Source: DATBAX01 sp963723765 (GTDB lineage: Bacteria > Acidobacteriota > Terriglobia > Terriglobales > Acidobacteriaceae). Taken from it: DNA of 64,000 nucleotides. The notes below the pieces were generated by a model. That model had not been told where the DNA came from, made no database searches, and saw only the letters and a list, made by a program, of their open reading frames with translations. The DNA is taken from contig CAVRSD010000006.1 in the NCBI GenBank assembly GCA_963723765.1, positions 62,001 through 126,000 of the forward strand. The letters are read 5' to 3'. Position numbers and translations under genes: made by a program. Of this stretch, positions 27,889 through 34,340 are shown one piece after another. The number at the start of each line of letters is the position of its first letter. Position 1 is the first letter of the stretch.

Positions 27889-27956
27889 TTGTTAGCTCCC
27901 CTGAGAATCAATATCAAACCCTAGATTATAAACCGAATCGTTCGCTAGTCTGCGCA

Positions 27957-28397
27957 TCACAACAATTCGGCATACTGTTCAACAAGCCACGCCTGCACCA
28001 ATTTGCGCACTTTGCGAGCCAGATCGATCATTTCAGAAGCCTCCTGATTCGACACAGTGTCCGATTGTTCATATGCACTGATGTTGCGTTTCTTACGGAA
28101 TCGATCCAACTGGTTCACTAGTTTTACTTCGGCGCCTATTGTGAAGTGGAGCGACTCGATCAGATAGCGGTGATGCGACACTTTGGTAGAAACCCGGAAT
28201 CCAGCAGCTGCCATTGCCGCGCTGGCTGATTGCAGAGCTCCGTTGTAGGCAATCATCAGCCGCCATTCCGCAGACAATTGCGTGATTCGAGCATTCGCCA
28301 GATCGCGATCAGCCACCGCCAGAAGACTACGAATTTCCTCAGGGCTGGTTTTATGCTTCTGGATCAAGCCCTGGGCTACCCAGTTCTGCAAGCTCAC
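27957..28397 (-). CDS. HEPN-domain protein, putative toxin of an MNT/HEPN pair
   Basis: 146 residues, all helical in character. The helix LAVADRDLANARITQLSAEWRLMIAYNGALQSASAAM is typical of HEPN proteins. The catalytic region reads Arg101-Lys-Lys-Arg104-Asn105-Ile-Ser-Ala-Tyr109-Glu. It resembles the HEPN R-x4-6-H RNase motif but lacks the His and keeps the Tyr, the residue modified by AMPylation in known MNT/HEPN systems. The gene overlaps the upstream nucleotidyltransferase gene by 47 bases, so translation is surely coupled. Toxin activity is inferred from the pair, and the missing His is a reason for doubt. Confidence 0.8.
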   Translation of the reverse strand: MSLQNWVAQGLIQKHKTSPEEIRSLLAVADRDLANARITQLSAEWRLMIAYNGALQSASAAMAAAGFRVSTKVSHHRYLIESLHFTIGAEVKLVNQLDRFRKKRNISAYEQSDTVSNQEASEMIDLARKVRKLVQAWLVEQYAELL

Positions 28398-28992
28398 GCT
28401 CGCCTCCCATTAAAAATAGTTTGGGCCCGCGAAGCACACTTGTAATGAAATGATGTTTTTGCGAAATCTTTTCCTGAAACTCAGAAACCGGATACGTCAC
28501 AGGATTGATTTCCCGGCCAAGCTTCTGTTGGGCCGGGGTTAGCGCATCAATCACTTCGCTGAAACTCGCGTCCCCGATAACCAGCAAGTCAATGTCACTG
28601 CCGCGTTGTTGTTGCCCACGAGCCATCGAACCATAGATAAATGCAACTTTGATCGTGTCGGCGAGCGGAGCTAGGGAGTGTGTCAAAAGTTCGACTCCTC
28701 CGATGGTCTTCAGGACTAGGCTCTTAATTTCCTCGAATATCGGGGATTTTAAGTTTGCTTGATAGAAAACCTCGCGGCCGCGAGCAGAGCGTACCAAAAT
28801 TCCAGCCTCTTCCAATCGGGCCAATTCTCGCTGCACAGAGCCCATCCCCGGGCCTACCGCACGCGCTATTTCCCGAACGTAGAAAGATTCATCGGGATGG
28901 CCAAAAAGCAAGCCCAAGACGGCGTTACGCGTCTTTCCGAAGAGAGCAGAGGAGAAGTTTCCAACAGGCGGCGTTAAAGACCATGAACCCAT
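28351..28992 (-). CDS. HTH-nucleotidyltransferase (MNT) antitoxin-like protein
   Basis: 213 residues from ATG 28992 (an in-frame ATG at 29013 lies inside the operator). The N-terminal winged helix (about 20-85: NAVLGLLFGHPDESFYVREIARAVG...GSVQRELARLEEAGILVR) should bind DNA. The minimal nucleotidyltransferase domain (about 110-195) has FIYGSMARG (121-126) and GSDIDLLV with metal ligands Asp133 and Asp135. MNT proteins neutralise HEPN toxins, in some cases by AMPylating them. The gene starts right at a palindromic operator and overlaps the HEPN gene. It probably represses its own operon. Confidence 0.87.
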   Translation of the reverse strand: MGSWSLTPPVGNFSSALFGKTRNAVLGLLFGHPDESFYVREIARAVGPGMGSVQRELARLEEAGILVRSARGREVFYQANLKSPIFEEIKSLVLKTIGGVELLTHSLAPLADTIKVAFIYGSMARGQQQRGSDIDLLVIGDASFSEVIDALTPAQQKLGREINPVTYPVSEFQEKISQKHHFITSVLRGPKLFLMGGERELAELGSPGLDPEA

Positions 28993-29030
28993 AATGGGTA
29001 CTATTGTACCCATTATTAGGACGAAGTCAA
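28991..29030 (-). promoter_or_regulatory. Promoter and palindromic operator of the MNT/HEPN operon
   Basis: On the minus strand, TTGACT (29025-29030) and TACAAT (29003-29008) are separated by 16 bases, each one mismatch from consensus. A perfect palindrome of 11-base arms (28991-29001 and 29006-29016) and a 4-base centre covers the -10 region and touches the ATG at 28992. The predicted transcript start is only a few bases before that ATG, so the mRNA would be leaderless or nearly so. The HTH domain of the first gene product is the obvious ligand. Confidence 0.75.
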
Positions 29031-29040
29031 ATACTTCGAA

Positions 29041-29757
29041 TCATGCGCTGACCAGCGATCCAATCTTCTCCCCGGCCACCACTTTCTTGATATTGCCCCG
29101 TTGGTTCAGGTTGAAGATGATGATGGGCAGATTGTTGTCCTTGCACAGAGAGATAGCCGTGGAGTCCATCACTTTGAGGCCTTTTCTCAGCACATCCATA
29201 TAGCTGATCTCCGCGAATTTCTTCGCATCTTTCACCAGCATGGGGTCGGCGTCATAAATCCCGTCGACTTTTGTGGCCTTCAGGATCACGTCCGCTTTGA
29301 TCTCCATGGCGCGCAGGGAGGCTGCCGTATCGGTCGAGAAATAGGGATTGCCAATTCCCCCGGCGAAGATGACCACGCGGCCTTTTTCGAGATGGCGCAT
29401 GGCGCGACGGCGAATGAACGGCTCGGCCACCTGGTTCATTTCAATGGCCGACATCACGCGCGTATAGACCGACTGCTTCTCCAGCGCGTCCTGCAGCGCC
29501 AAAGCATTGATGACCGTAGCCAGCATGCCCATGTGGTCCGCAGACACGCGGTCCATTTCCTTGGCTTGCTCCGCTACTCCGCGAAAGAAGTTCCCGCCCC
29601 CGACCACGATGGCGATCTGGACACCCGAGGTTTTCACGTCCGCCAATTCGGCCGCGATTTCGTGGATTCGTAAAGGGTCGACGCCAAAACCCTGGTTCGC
29701 GGCCAGGGCCTCACCGGAGAGCTTGAGCAGGATGCGTTTGAATACGGGGGTTGTCAT
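29041..29757 (-). CDS. pyrH: UMP kinase
   Basis: 238 residues of the amino acid kinase fold. Visible motifs: RILLKLSGEALA at the N-terminus, QIAIVVGGGNFFRG, MDRVSADHMGMLATVINALALQDALE, and VIFAGGIGNPYFSTDTAASLRAMEIKADVILKATKVDGIYDADP. It phosphorylates UMP to UDP with ATP in pyrimidine nucleotide synthesis and is usually a hexamer regulated by GTP and UTP. It lies between tsf and the MNT/HEPN pair. A terminator follows tsf, so pyrH probably has its own promoter in the 83-base gap. Confidence 0.97.
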   Translation of the reverse strand: MTTPVFKRILLKLSGEALAANQGFGVDPLRIHEIAAELADVKTSGVQIAIVVGGGNFFRGVAEQAKEMDRVSADHMGMLATVINALALQDALEKQSVYTRVMSAIEMNQVAEPFIRRRAMRHLEKGRVVIFAGGIGNPYFSTDTAASLRAMEIKADVILKATKVDGIYDADPMLVKDAKKFAEISYMDVLRKGLKVMDSTAISLCKDNNLPIIIFNLNQRGNIKKVVAGEKIGSLVSA

Positions 29758-29817
29758 TCAGTTTCTTAGTGTAGTTCGAACCGGCTAAAAAATCAGATTT
29801 CTGCAAACATGAAAAAA

Positions 29818-29834
29818 GGGCGCCAAAGGCGCCC
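29818..29834 (-). terminator. Rho-independent terminator after tsf
   Basis: GGGCGCC / GGCGCCC arms with a 3-base loop, followed on the minus strand by TTTTTT. It is only a few bases past the tsf stop and would separate tsf from pyrH. Confidence 0.85.
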
Positions 29835-29839
29835 TGAAA

Positions 29840-30493
29840 TTATTCCGGCTTTTGGTCCGGCTTGGTAATAGCGATGGTCTCGCCCGTATCGCCTACTTTG
29901 AAGCGGGCAAAGCGGCGGACAGCAATATTCTCGCCCAGCTTGCCGATCTTGGTAGCGATCAACTGCGCGACCGAGACCGTCTGGTCCTTGATGAAAGGCT
30001 GCTCCAGCAGGCAGACCTCTTCATAGAACTTTTCCATTTTGCCGGTAACCATCTTCTCGGCAATGTTCGCCGGCTTGCCGGAGGCGATGGCTTGTGCAAG
30101 AGCGATATCCCTCTCACGTTCGAAGTCGGCGGTAGTCACATCTTCCTTGCGGACAAACTTGGGATCGCTGGCCGCGATGTGCATCGCGATATCATGCACC
30201 AGCTCCTTGAAATCCTCGGTGCGGGCCACGAAATCGCTCTCGCAGTTGACTTCGAGAAGCACGCCAATCTTGCCGCCGGCATGAATGTAGCTGGTGACAG
30301 CGCCTTCACTGGTGACGCGCGTAGCCTTCTTGGCTGCGACGGAAACGCCCTTTTTGCGCAGAACGACGACTGCCTGCTCCATGTCACCCTTGGCTTCGGT
30401 AAGGGCCTGCTTGCAATCCATCATCGGCGCTCCGGTCTTTTCCCGGAGCTCTTTCACCTGACTTGCGGAAATATTTGTCGTAGTTGTGCTCAT
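29840..30493 (-). CDS. tsf: Elongation factor Ts
   Basis: 217 residues. The N-terminal UBA-like module (VKELREKTGAPMMDCKQALTEAKGDMEQAVVVLRKKG) is followed by the core GVLLEVNCESDFVARTEDFKELVHDIAMHIAA, which includes the conserved TDFV-like segment contacting EF-Tu. The protein is of the short type, lacking much of the second subdomain of the E. coli protein (about 283 residues). It exchanges GDP on EF-Tu. The order rpsB-tsf-pyrH is conserved, but hairpins flank tsf on both sides here. Confidence 0.96.
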   Translation of the reverse strand: MSTTTTNISASQVKELREKTGAPMMDCKQALTEAKGDMEQAVVVLRKKGVSVAAKKATRVTSEGAVTSYIHAGGKIGVLLEVNCESDFVARTEDFKELVHDIAMHIAASDPKFVRKEDVTTADFERERDIALAQAIASGKPANIAEKMVTGKMEKFYEEVCLLEQPFIKDQTVSVAQLIATKIGKLGENIAVRRFARFKVGDTGETIAITKPDQKPE

Positions 30494-30519
30494 TGTTGAA
30501 ATCTTCCTCTGTACTCTCT

Positions 30520-30608
30520 GTAGAGACGTAGCTTGCTACGTCTGCCTTTTCATGTAGCTTGCCGCAGTTGGCGTTTCAGGAGGAGACGTTGCAAGCAACG
30601 TCTCTAGC
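30520..30608. repeat. Two palindromes of the GAGACG...CGTCTC repeat family
   Basis: At 30520-30543 GTAGAGACGTAGC faces GCTACGTCT, and at 30583-30606 GAGACGTTGC faces GCAACGTCTC. Each unit is a near-perfect palindrome of the same family as the pair at 31711-31784. They lie in the rpsB-tsf gap. Confidence 0.75.
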
Positions 30609-30619
30609 CTACAAAATTT

Positions 30620-30645
30620 GACCCGCGCCGGACGACGCGCGGGTC
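30620..30645 (-). terminator. Stem-loop after rpsB
   Basis: GACCCGCGC / GCGCGGGTC arms with an 8-base loop. It lies 25 bases past the rpsB stop on the minus strand and is followed by AAATTTTG, a weak T-run. It may terminate or attenuate rpsB transcription before tsf. Confidence 0.6.
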
Positions 30646-30669
30646 TGATCTTCGCTCGAATCCAAGAGC

Positions 30670-31602
30670 CTAGAGCCTAAAGCCCAGAGCCGATTCTAAG
30701 CTCGTCGGCGTTTCGACCGGCGTCTCTTCCACGGCTTCCTTCGCCGCCGCTACCGGCTTGACCGTTCCAGCACCCAGCACGTCTTCCATGCTGATGTCTT
30801 CCGTCGAACCCTCGTCAGGAGGAATGTCAGAACGTCCCGCAACTTCGGCAGCAGCCTGATCGGCGCGTTGTTGCGCCGCACCGGCAGCGGCGGCCATATC
30901 GGCAACCTGCTTGTCGGTCATCAGCTGAGCGCCTTCAGCGACTGAATCAGCAATCTTCGATGCGAACAGGCGGATCGCCCGCAGCGCATCGTCGTTGCCA
31001 GGAATCACGTAATCGACTTCGCTGGGATCGCAATTCGTGTCGACGACTGCAACCACCGGAATGCCGAGTTTGCGAGCCTCACGCACCGCAATCTGCTCTT
31101 TGTTCGAGTCAATGACAAAGATCGCATCCGGCAAACGGCTCATGGTCTTAATGCCGGCAAGGTTCGCCTGGAGGTGCTTGCGCTCCCGCTCCAGCTTGAT
31201 GACTTCTTTCTTGGGCAGCAATTCGTAGCGCCCGTCGGTGGCCATCTCGTCGATTTCCTTCAGACGTTTTACCGACTTCTGCACCGTCACCCAGTTGGTG
31301 AGCAGTCCACCCAGCCAGCGCTGGTTAATGTAGTATCCGCCGCAGCGCGTGGCCTCTTCGGCAATGGCGTCCTGCGCCTGCCGCTTGGTACCCACAAAGA
31401 GAACAATCTTCCCCTGGGCGGCGAGTTCCTGCACAAATTTCGACGCTTCCTTGAACATCTTCAGCGTCTTTTGCAGATCGATAATGTAAATCCCGTTGCG
31501 CTCTCCGAAGATGTATTCCTTCATCCTGGGGTTCCAGCGCTTCGTCTGATGCCCGAAGTGAACACCCGCTTCGAGCAACTCCTTCATGGTGATGTTAGCC
31601 AA
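30670..31602 (-). CDS. rpsB: 30S ribosomal protein S2
   Basis: 310 residues. The S2 core (about 1-230) shows MKELLEAGVHFGHQTKRWNPRMKEYIFGERNGIYIIDLQKT, RWLGGLLTNW, MSRLPDAIFVIDSNKEQIAVREARKLGIPVVAVVDTNCDP and IPGNDDALRAIRLF. It is followed by an Ala/Glu/Val-rich extension of some 80 residues that is not part of the fold, so the protein is longer than the 240-residue E. coli S2. It binds the head of the 30S subunit and interacts with S1. Confidence 0.97.
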   Translation of the reverse strand: MANITMKELLEAGVHFGHQTKRWNPRMKEYIFGERNGIYIIDLQKTLKMFKEASKFVQELAAQGKIVLFVGTKRQAQDAIAEEATRCGGYYINQRWLGGLLTNWVTVQKSVKRLKEIDEMATDGRYELLPKKEVIKLERERKHLQANLAGIKTMSRLPDAIFVIDSNKEQIAVREARKLGIPVVAVVDTNCDPSEVDYVIPGNDDALRAIRLFASKIADSVAEGAQLMTDKQVADMAAAAGAAQQRADQAAAEVAGRSDIPPDEGSTEDISMEDVLGAGTVKPVAAAKEAVEETPVETPTSLESALGFRL

Positions 31603-31710
31603 TCAACCTCCTCGTTTGGTCTGCATCTTTCGCTGGCCTCGCGGCTGCTCCAGATTGCCATTCCCGCCCCGTACCGTGGCACGGGATGAATTGAACACCT
31701 ATAAACCCAC

Positions 31711-31784
31711 CTGTAGAGACGCGGCTTGCCGCGTCTTCCCTACCACTGCTCTGCAAAGAGACGCGGCAAGCCGCGTCTCTACAG
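31711..31784. repeat. Perfect 26-bp inverted repeat pair (GAGACGCGGC family)
   Basis: Bases 31711-31736 and 31759-31784 are exact reverse complements of each other. Each arm is itself palindromic around GCGGCTTGCCGC or GCGGCAAGCCGC. The 22-base centre is unique. The element sits in the 191-base gap between rpsI and rpsB and can fold into one long hairpin or two small ones. The same core words occur at 30520-30608. Confidence 0.9.
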
Positions 31785-31793
31785 AAGCAATTT

Positions 31794-32189
31794 CTATCGC
31801 TTCGAGTACTGGAAGCGAGCGCGAGCGCCCTTCTGTCCGTACTTCTTGCGCTCTTTGCCGCGCGAATCACGGGTAACCATGCCCTCAGCCTTAAGCTTCT
31901 TGCGAAACTCGATGTTGAAGACCATCAGTGCGCGGGCAATGCCCAGCTTCACTGCGTCCGCCTGGCCGTTCACGCCGCCGCCGGAAACGCGGGCGATGAC
32001 ATTGAACGTGGCTGCGGTATCGGTGGACACCAGCGGCATCTTCGCCGCCGAACGCTGCGAAGGAGTCACAAAATATTCCTCGAACGCCCGTCCATTGATC
32101 TTGACCTCGCCGCTGCCTGGACGAAGATAAACCCGCGCGATCGCCGACTTACGGCGTCCCGTTCCGTAGTATTGAACTAGCTCAGCCAT
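31794..32189 (-). CDS. rpsI: 30S ribosomal protein S9
   Basis: 131 residues. The N-terminus YYGTGRRKSAIARVYLRPGSGEVKINGR and the C-terminal basic tail DSRGKERKKYGQKGARARFQYSKR, which reaches the P-site tRNA, are characteristic of S9. The central GGGVNGQADAVKLGIARAL segment is also present. It follows rplM by 111 bases; the rplM-rpsI order is conserved in bacteria. Confidence 0.98.
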   Translation of the reverse strand: MAELVQYYGTGRRKSAIARVYLRPGSGEVKINGRAFEEYFVTPSQRSAAKMPLVSTDTAATFNVIARVSGGGVNGQADAVKLGIARALMVFNIEFRKKLKAEGMVTRDSRGKERKKYGQKGARARFQYSKR

Positions 32190-32300
32190 TCGTTAGCCTT
32201 TAGCACTCAGCCGTTGGCCCTTAGCCAAAAACCCGGTGCGAACCTTTCCGAAATTGCCACCCTCGCGGGTTCAGCTCAAAACTTGAAAACTAGAAACTTG

Positions 32301-32750
32301 TTACGCTCGAACTTCACGCACTTCCAGCGCCTTAGCTTCCGGCTTCTGCGCCTCGTGCGGATGCTTGTCGCCACGATAAACGTTCAGCTTGCTGATCATC
32401 TGGCGGCCCAGCTTGCTTTTCGGAAGCATGCGCAACACGGCAGCTTCAATGATCAACTCCGGCTTCCGTTCGAAACGCTTGCGGAAATCCTCGGTGCGAA
32501 TGCCGCCGGGATATCCGGTGTAATGGTGATACTGCTTCTGTTCGGACTTCACGCCGGTAGTCTTCACCTTATCGGCGTTGATCACGATGACATGATCGCC
32601 CGTGTCCAGAAACGGCGTGTATTTCGGATTTTCCTTGCCCATCAAAACTCGGGCAACTTGTGACGCCAGGCGGCCGAGGATCTGCCCTTCAGCGTCCACG
32701 ACGTACCACTTGCGCACAATGTCCCCAGCTTTGGGGAAATAGGTAGACAT
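32301..32750 (-). CDS. rplM: 50S ribosomal protein L13
   Basis: 149 residues from ATG 32750. The frame is open to 32858, but the upstream part is not L13-like. Visible motifs: KWYVVDAEGQILGRLASQVARVLMGKENPKYTPFLDTGDHVIVINADKV, YHHYTGYPGGIR and AVLRMLPKSKLGRQMISKLNVYRGDKHPH. It is an early-assembly protein of the 50S subunit and the first gene of the rplM-rpsI pair. Confidence 0.98.
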   Translation of the reverse strand: MSTYFPKAGDIVRKWYVVDAEGQILGRLASQVARVLMGKENPKYTPFLDTGDHVIVINADKVKTTGVKSEQKQYHHYTGYPGGIRTEDFRKRFERKPELIIEAAVLRMLPKSKLGRQMISKLNVYRGDKHPHEAQKPEAKALEVREVRA

Positions 32751-32970
32751 TACTGATCTCCAAAGAAATAAAAGTGCAAAGAAGACCGCTGAGTACCCCA
32801 ATCTATCTCGAGCGCCGAAGGCGCAGGGCGACCAGGCGGGCAACCGCAGGACTGCCAAAGTCTTTAAGATATCGTAGAGTGCAAAGAATTGTCAACGAAT
32901 CGATTTGTAAACAGCCCCCGGCGGTCAATAAACTGCGATTTTGGCCGGATTCGTGACACCGACCAAAAAC

Positions 32971-32997
32971 AAAGGCCATCCGATCAGGACGGCCTTT
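32971..32997 (-). terminator. Terminator after the DksA-like gene
   Basis: AAAGGCC / GGCCTTT outer arms with a further TCC/GGA pair inside one mismatch. On the minus strand the stem is followed by TTTGTTTTTGG. It is 40 bases past the stop of the DksA-like gene. Confidence 0.8.
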
Positions 32998-33036
32998 GCC
33001 ACATTTCTTGACTACTCACAATGATCCGATAACGGA

Positions 33037-33405
33037 TTACTTCTGGGTTTCTTCGAGTATTCCTTGTTCCAGTTTTTCCTGGCATTCGATGCAGTGTCGC
33101 GTCCATGGTACCGCCTCCAGACGCTTGGCGCCGATCTCGGTACCGCAGGAAATGCACTCACCGAACGTGCCTTCCCGGATGCGCGAGAGCGCATTCTCCA
33201 CCATCTGCAGCAATTGGCGGTCGTTGTTGCTCTGGTGAAACAGGAATTCCTTGGTGTACGAACTGGCGGCCTTGTCAGCGATGTCTTGCGCCGAGCTTTC
33301 GTCCATGGAACGGCCGTCCGCTTCGGTGCGCGAGACCATGCGTCGCAGGTCCTGCTGCCGGGTTTCCAGTTTCTTCTTAAAAGACTCGAGCTTTTTTTTG
33401 TCCAT
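33037..33405 (-). CDS. DksA/TraR-family zinc-finger protein
   Basis: 122 residues. An N-terminal coiled coil (about 3-70) precedes the four-cysteine zinc finger Cys84-Ile-Ser-Cys87 ... Cys105-Ile-Glu-Cys108, with the RIREGTFGECISCGTEIGAKRLEAVPWTRHCIECQ signature of the family. DksA-like proteins enter the RNA polymerase secondary channel and modulate rRNA and stress promoters with ppGpp. Asp residues near the coiled-coil tip (DESSAQDIADKA) resemble the DksA tip. It stands alone, with its own terminator, next to the ribosomal protein genes. Confidence 0.93.
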   Translation of the reverse strand: MDKKKLESFKKKLETRQQDLRRMVSRTEADGRSMDESSAQDIADKAASSYTKEFLFHQSNNDRQLLQMVENALSRIREGTFGECISCGTEIGAKRLEAVPWTRHCIECQEKLEQGILEETQK

Positions 33406-34028
33406 CGATTTAGGTTCCGGGGATTGATATCCAGCCCATAGGCCGCTTCCCCTGAATCCTCCTCGCGCTTAGGCAAGCAAAAATCATAAGCGCTCGCATT
33501 AAGATGCGTCAAATGGCTGTGGCGATTCGGGATGGGTAAATTTCGCCTCGCCCTGTTTTGGGATTAAAAACTGCGCCCATCAAGCGGGAGGCTTGCAGCG
33601 CATCGAAAGTTACGAGGAAATCTTCGCTACTTTGACCCGAGGGTACTCGGTGCAAGCGTGGACCGCGAAATCCTGGGAAAGTTGTAGATGGGAATTCTGT
33701 TTGATTTCATCAAATGAATTGCCAGCAGGAGCGCCGGAAGGGTTAAACATCCATGCGCATGTAGAGCAACCCCAGCCCCAGAAGCTCCGCCCTTCGATCC
33801 AAACCAATTTGCGCGCCGAACTTCCTGGGCCCTTATGAAGCATACAGCCCTCACAAGCAGACACTTAAATTGTACGCCTGCGAGAGCCACTCCCCCTCAA
33901 AATGTGACAGTTGTACCTGCCAAGCTTTACCAAAACAACTTCCCTGTTATGTCGCGGGCAAGCCTGAGTACCTTGAAACAATATGGGAATCATTTAAAAA
34001 ACGCCGATCGTGCGCGCGACATTATCTC
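33406..34028. other. Gap between the DksA-like gene and the riboswitch promoter
   Basis: About 620 bases between two well supported units. The only credible gene is the small minus-strand ORF at 33610-33864. A cysteine-rich plus-strand frame (33870-34052) lacks a ribosome binding site and an ATG, so I do not call it. No hairpin or repeat was noted. Confidence 0.45.
33610..33864 (-). CDS. Small cysteine-containing protein (84 aa)
   Basis: Residues from about 20 onward read LVWIEGRSFWGWGCSTCAW, FNPSGAPAGNSFDEIKQ and FAVHACTEYPRVK. A Trp-Gly-Cys-x-x-Cys-x-Trp segment, an F-x-P-S-G turn and a later Cys followed by a HPR/YPR-like end recall a family of short acidobacterial proteins, as far as I remember; the family has no name known to me. 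The Cys pattern suggests a metal-binding knuckle. The start is uncertain: ATG 33864 gives 84 residues, and a later ATG gives about 77. Confidence 0.5.
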   Translation of the reverse strand: MSACEGCMLHKGPGSSARKLVWIEGRSFWGWGCSTCAWMFNPSGAPAGNSFDEIKQNSHLQLSQDFAVHACTEYPRVKVAKISS

Positions 34029-34058
34029 TTGACGTGCGATCACCCTTCTTAGTACCAT
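34029..34058 (+). promoter_or_regulatory. Candidate promoter of the riboswitch-thrC transcript
   Basis: TTGACG (34029-34034) and TACCAT (34053-34058) are separated by 18 bases. The predicted start is about 25 bases before the first riboswitch helix. Confidence 0.4.
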
Positions 34059-34090
34059 TTGTCAAGTTTGCTCTTCGGAGCAGACCTTGG

Positions 34091-34206
34091 ATTTCATGAA
34101 GAGTGGCTGAGGGACGAGCCCTAAGAAGCCACGACAACCGGATCGGGATCATCTATCCCGGTCGCCCGGTGTCAACTCTCGCCCTGGTACAGGGGGAACA
34201 TGAGAT
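34091..34206 (+). ncRNA. SAM-I (S-box) riboswitch
   Basis: The closing helix P1 pairs 34091-34098 with 34199-34206 (eight pairs, one G-U). The conserved S-box elements follow in order: GAAGAGTGGCTGAGGGAC, GCCCTAAGAAGCCACGACAACC, a P3 hairpin (GGGAT / ATCCC), GGTGTCAACTCTC, a P4 hairpin (CCCTG / CAGGG) and the closing GAACATGAGA. It is followed by a terminator hairpin with a T-run 30 bases later, so it should turn transcription off when S-adenosylmethionine is abundant. The controlled genes are the threonine-synthase-like gene and the sulfur carrier. Confidence 0.9.
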
Positions 34207-34236
34207 TCGGGGTGCGGATTTTTCTGGCATCTCGTT

Positions 34237-34277
34237 CCTCTTTTCCTCATTCCATGGGAAAGAGGATTTCGTTTTTT
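34237..34277 (+). terminator. Riboswitch expression-platform terminator
   Basis: CCTCTTTTCC (34237-34246) pairs with GGAAAGAGG (34257-34265), with one bulged T. A run of six T lies at 34272-34277. It ends about 60 bases before the ATG of the controlled gene. Confidence 0.75.
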
Positions 34278-34340
34278 GTAACACTTTTTGCGGGCTCGTC
34301 CCCGGCAATTCTCTTCATGATAAATGGAAGAGAGTAGCTG

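Noticed and set aside
27166..27924. 252-residue plus-strand ORF opposite frr
   Set aside because: Antisense shadow of ribosome recycling factor, with Phe/His/Leu-rich composition.
33593..33838. 81-residue plus-strand ORF
   Set aside because: It is antisense to the small Cys protein at 33610-33864, whose frame looks more like a real protein.
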